From the NCBI RefSeq assembly GCF_030326305.1, contig NZ_JACAKB010000026.1, forward strand, positions 1 to 42,131: DNA of 42,131 bases, given 5' to 3'. Below, in pieces: positions 42,060-42,131 of the stretch. The position numbers were made by a program, and so were the translations under genes. Position 1 is the first letter of the stretch, and every line of letters begins with the position of its first letter. The notes below the pieces were generated by a model. It did no database searches. It was not told where the DNA came from and saw only the letters and a program-made list of their open reading frames with translations. Source of the stretch: Myroides odoratimimus (GTDB lineage: Bacteria; Bacteroidota; Bacteroidia; Flavobacteriales; Flavobacteriaceae).

Positions 42060-42131
42060 GTGTGCCCAGCATGGGTGATAACTCTAGGGTGTAAGTCCCG
42101 AACACGCCATTACAGCAGGAAGTGTTAACCG
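42060..42131 (+). mobile_element. 5' end of a group II intron (runs off the window)
   Basis: The sequence begins GTGTGCCCAGCATGGG at 42060, the conserved group II 5' start (GUGYG) and beginning of domain I. It is followed by TAACTCTAGGGTGTAAGTCC and GAACACGCC, a pattern I recognise from bacterial mobile group II introns encoding reverse transcriptase/maturases. Only 72 nt are present, so class and maturase cannot be seen. Insertion directly behind a terminator hairpin is typical of the class C introns. Confidence 0.8.

Overview
This window looks like a chromosomal segment of a marine or host-associated Flavobacteriaceae (Bacteroidota), with a Myroides/Flavobacterium-like gene set. The DNA is AT-rich and ribosome-binding sites are largely absent. 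Several promoters match the Bacteroidota pattern (TTG, about 19 nt, then TAnnTTTG). The genes include PorX of the type IX secretion regulatory system, an RprX/RprY-like two-component pair, fused isobutyryl-CoA mutase IcmF, a dihydroorotase-like protein without its metal ligands, and DUF4369/TlpA and DUF4377 exported proteins. Genus is inference from protein style; no rRNA is present to fix it.

Layout. 1-1240: a NarX/LytS-type histidine kinase whose N-terminus is replaced by foreign-looking sequence containing a perfect 44-bp palindrome. 1244-3550: a leftward unit of membrane protein, winged-helix regulator and CreD with a shared palindromic operator. 4036-8376: a GNAT-like protein and icmF. 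8450-8742: a non-coding inverted/tandem repeat element. 8855-13979: pheT, then mutS2 with a DCC-family thiol protein overlapping it. 14434-16849: a Crp/Fnr regulator, a DUF3995 membrane protein and a CoA-transferase. 17009-23586: a conserved protein of unknown role, a PhnP-like hydrolase, a small exported protein and a lipoprotein, then a leftward pyrC-like/membrane/esterase unit and a carboxypeptidase-regulatory-domain protein. 23657-26633: a DEAD-box RNA helicase with an RGG-like tail, then a HicA-HicB toxin-antitoxin module. 26718-29971: recG-rdgB and a DUF4377 lipoprotein. 30677-34440: tRNA-Val, a small anchored protein, ald, tsaE and porX. 34586-38560: a glycosyltransferase, coaE and the histidine kinase/response regulator pair. 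38618-41943: oxyR, an ECF sigma factor with a membrane partner, and a TlpA-like thioredoxin. The window ends in the first 72 nt of a group II intron placed directly after a terminator hairpin.

Most genes are housekeeping or ordinary accessory. The least explained signals are non-coding. Three separate intergenic regions (about 3.78, 14.16 and 30.21 kb) each carry a cluster of imperfect direct repeats with an exact 11-bp period, followed by an inverted partial copy. Two of the clusters share the same tail words (TAGTGA, TACTGY) behind different 5-bp cores. A separate element at 8.45-8.74 kb has paired inverted 28-nt modules with a compensatory stem change and a 93-bp tandem period.
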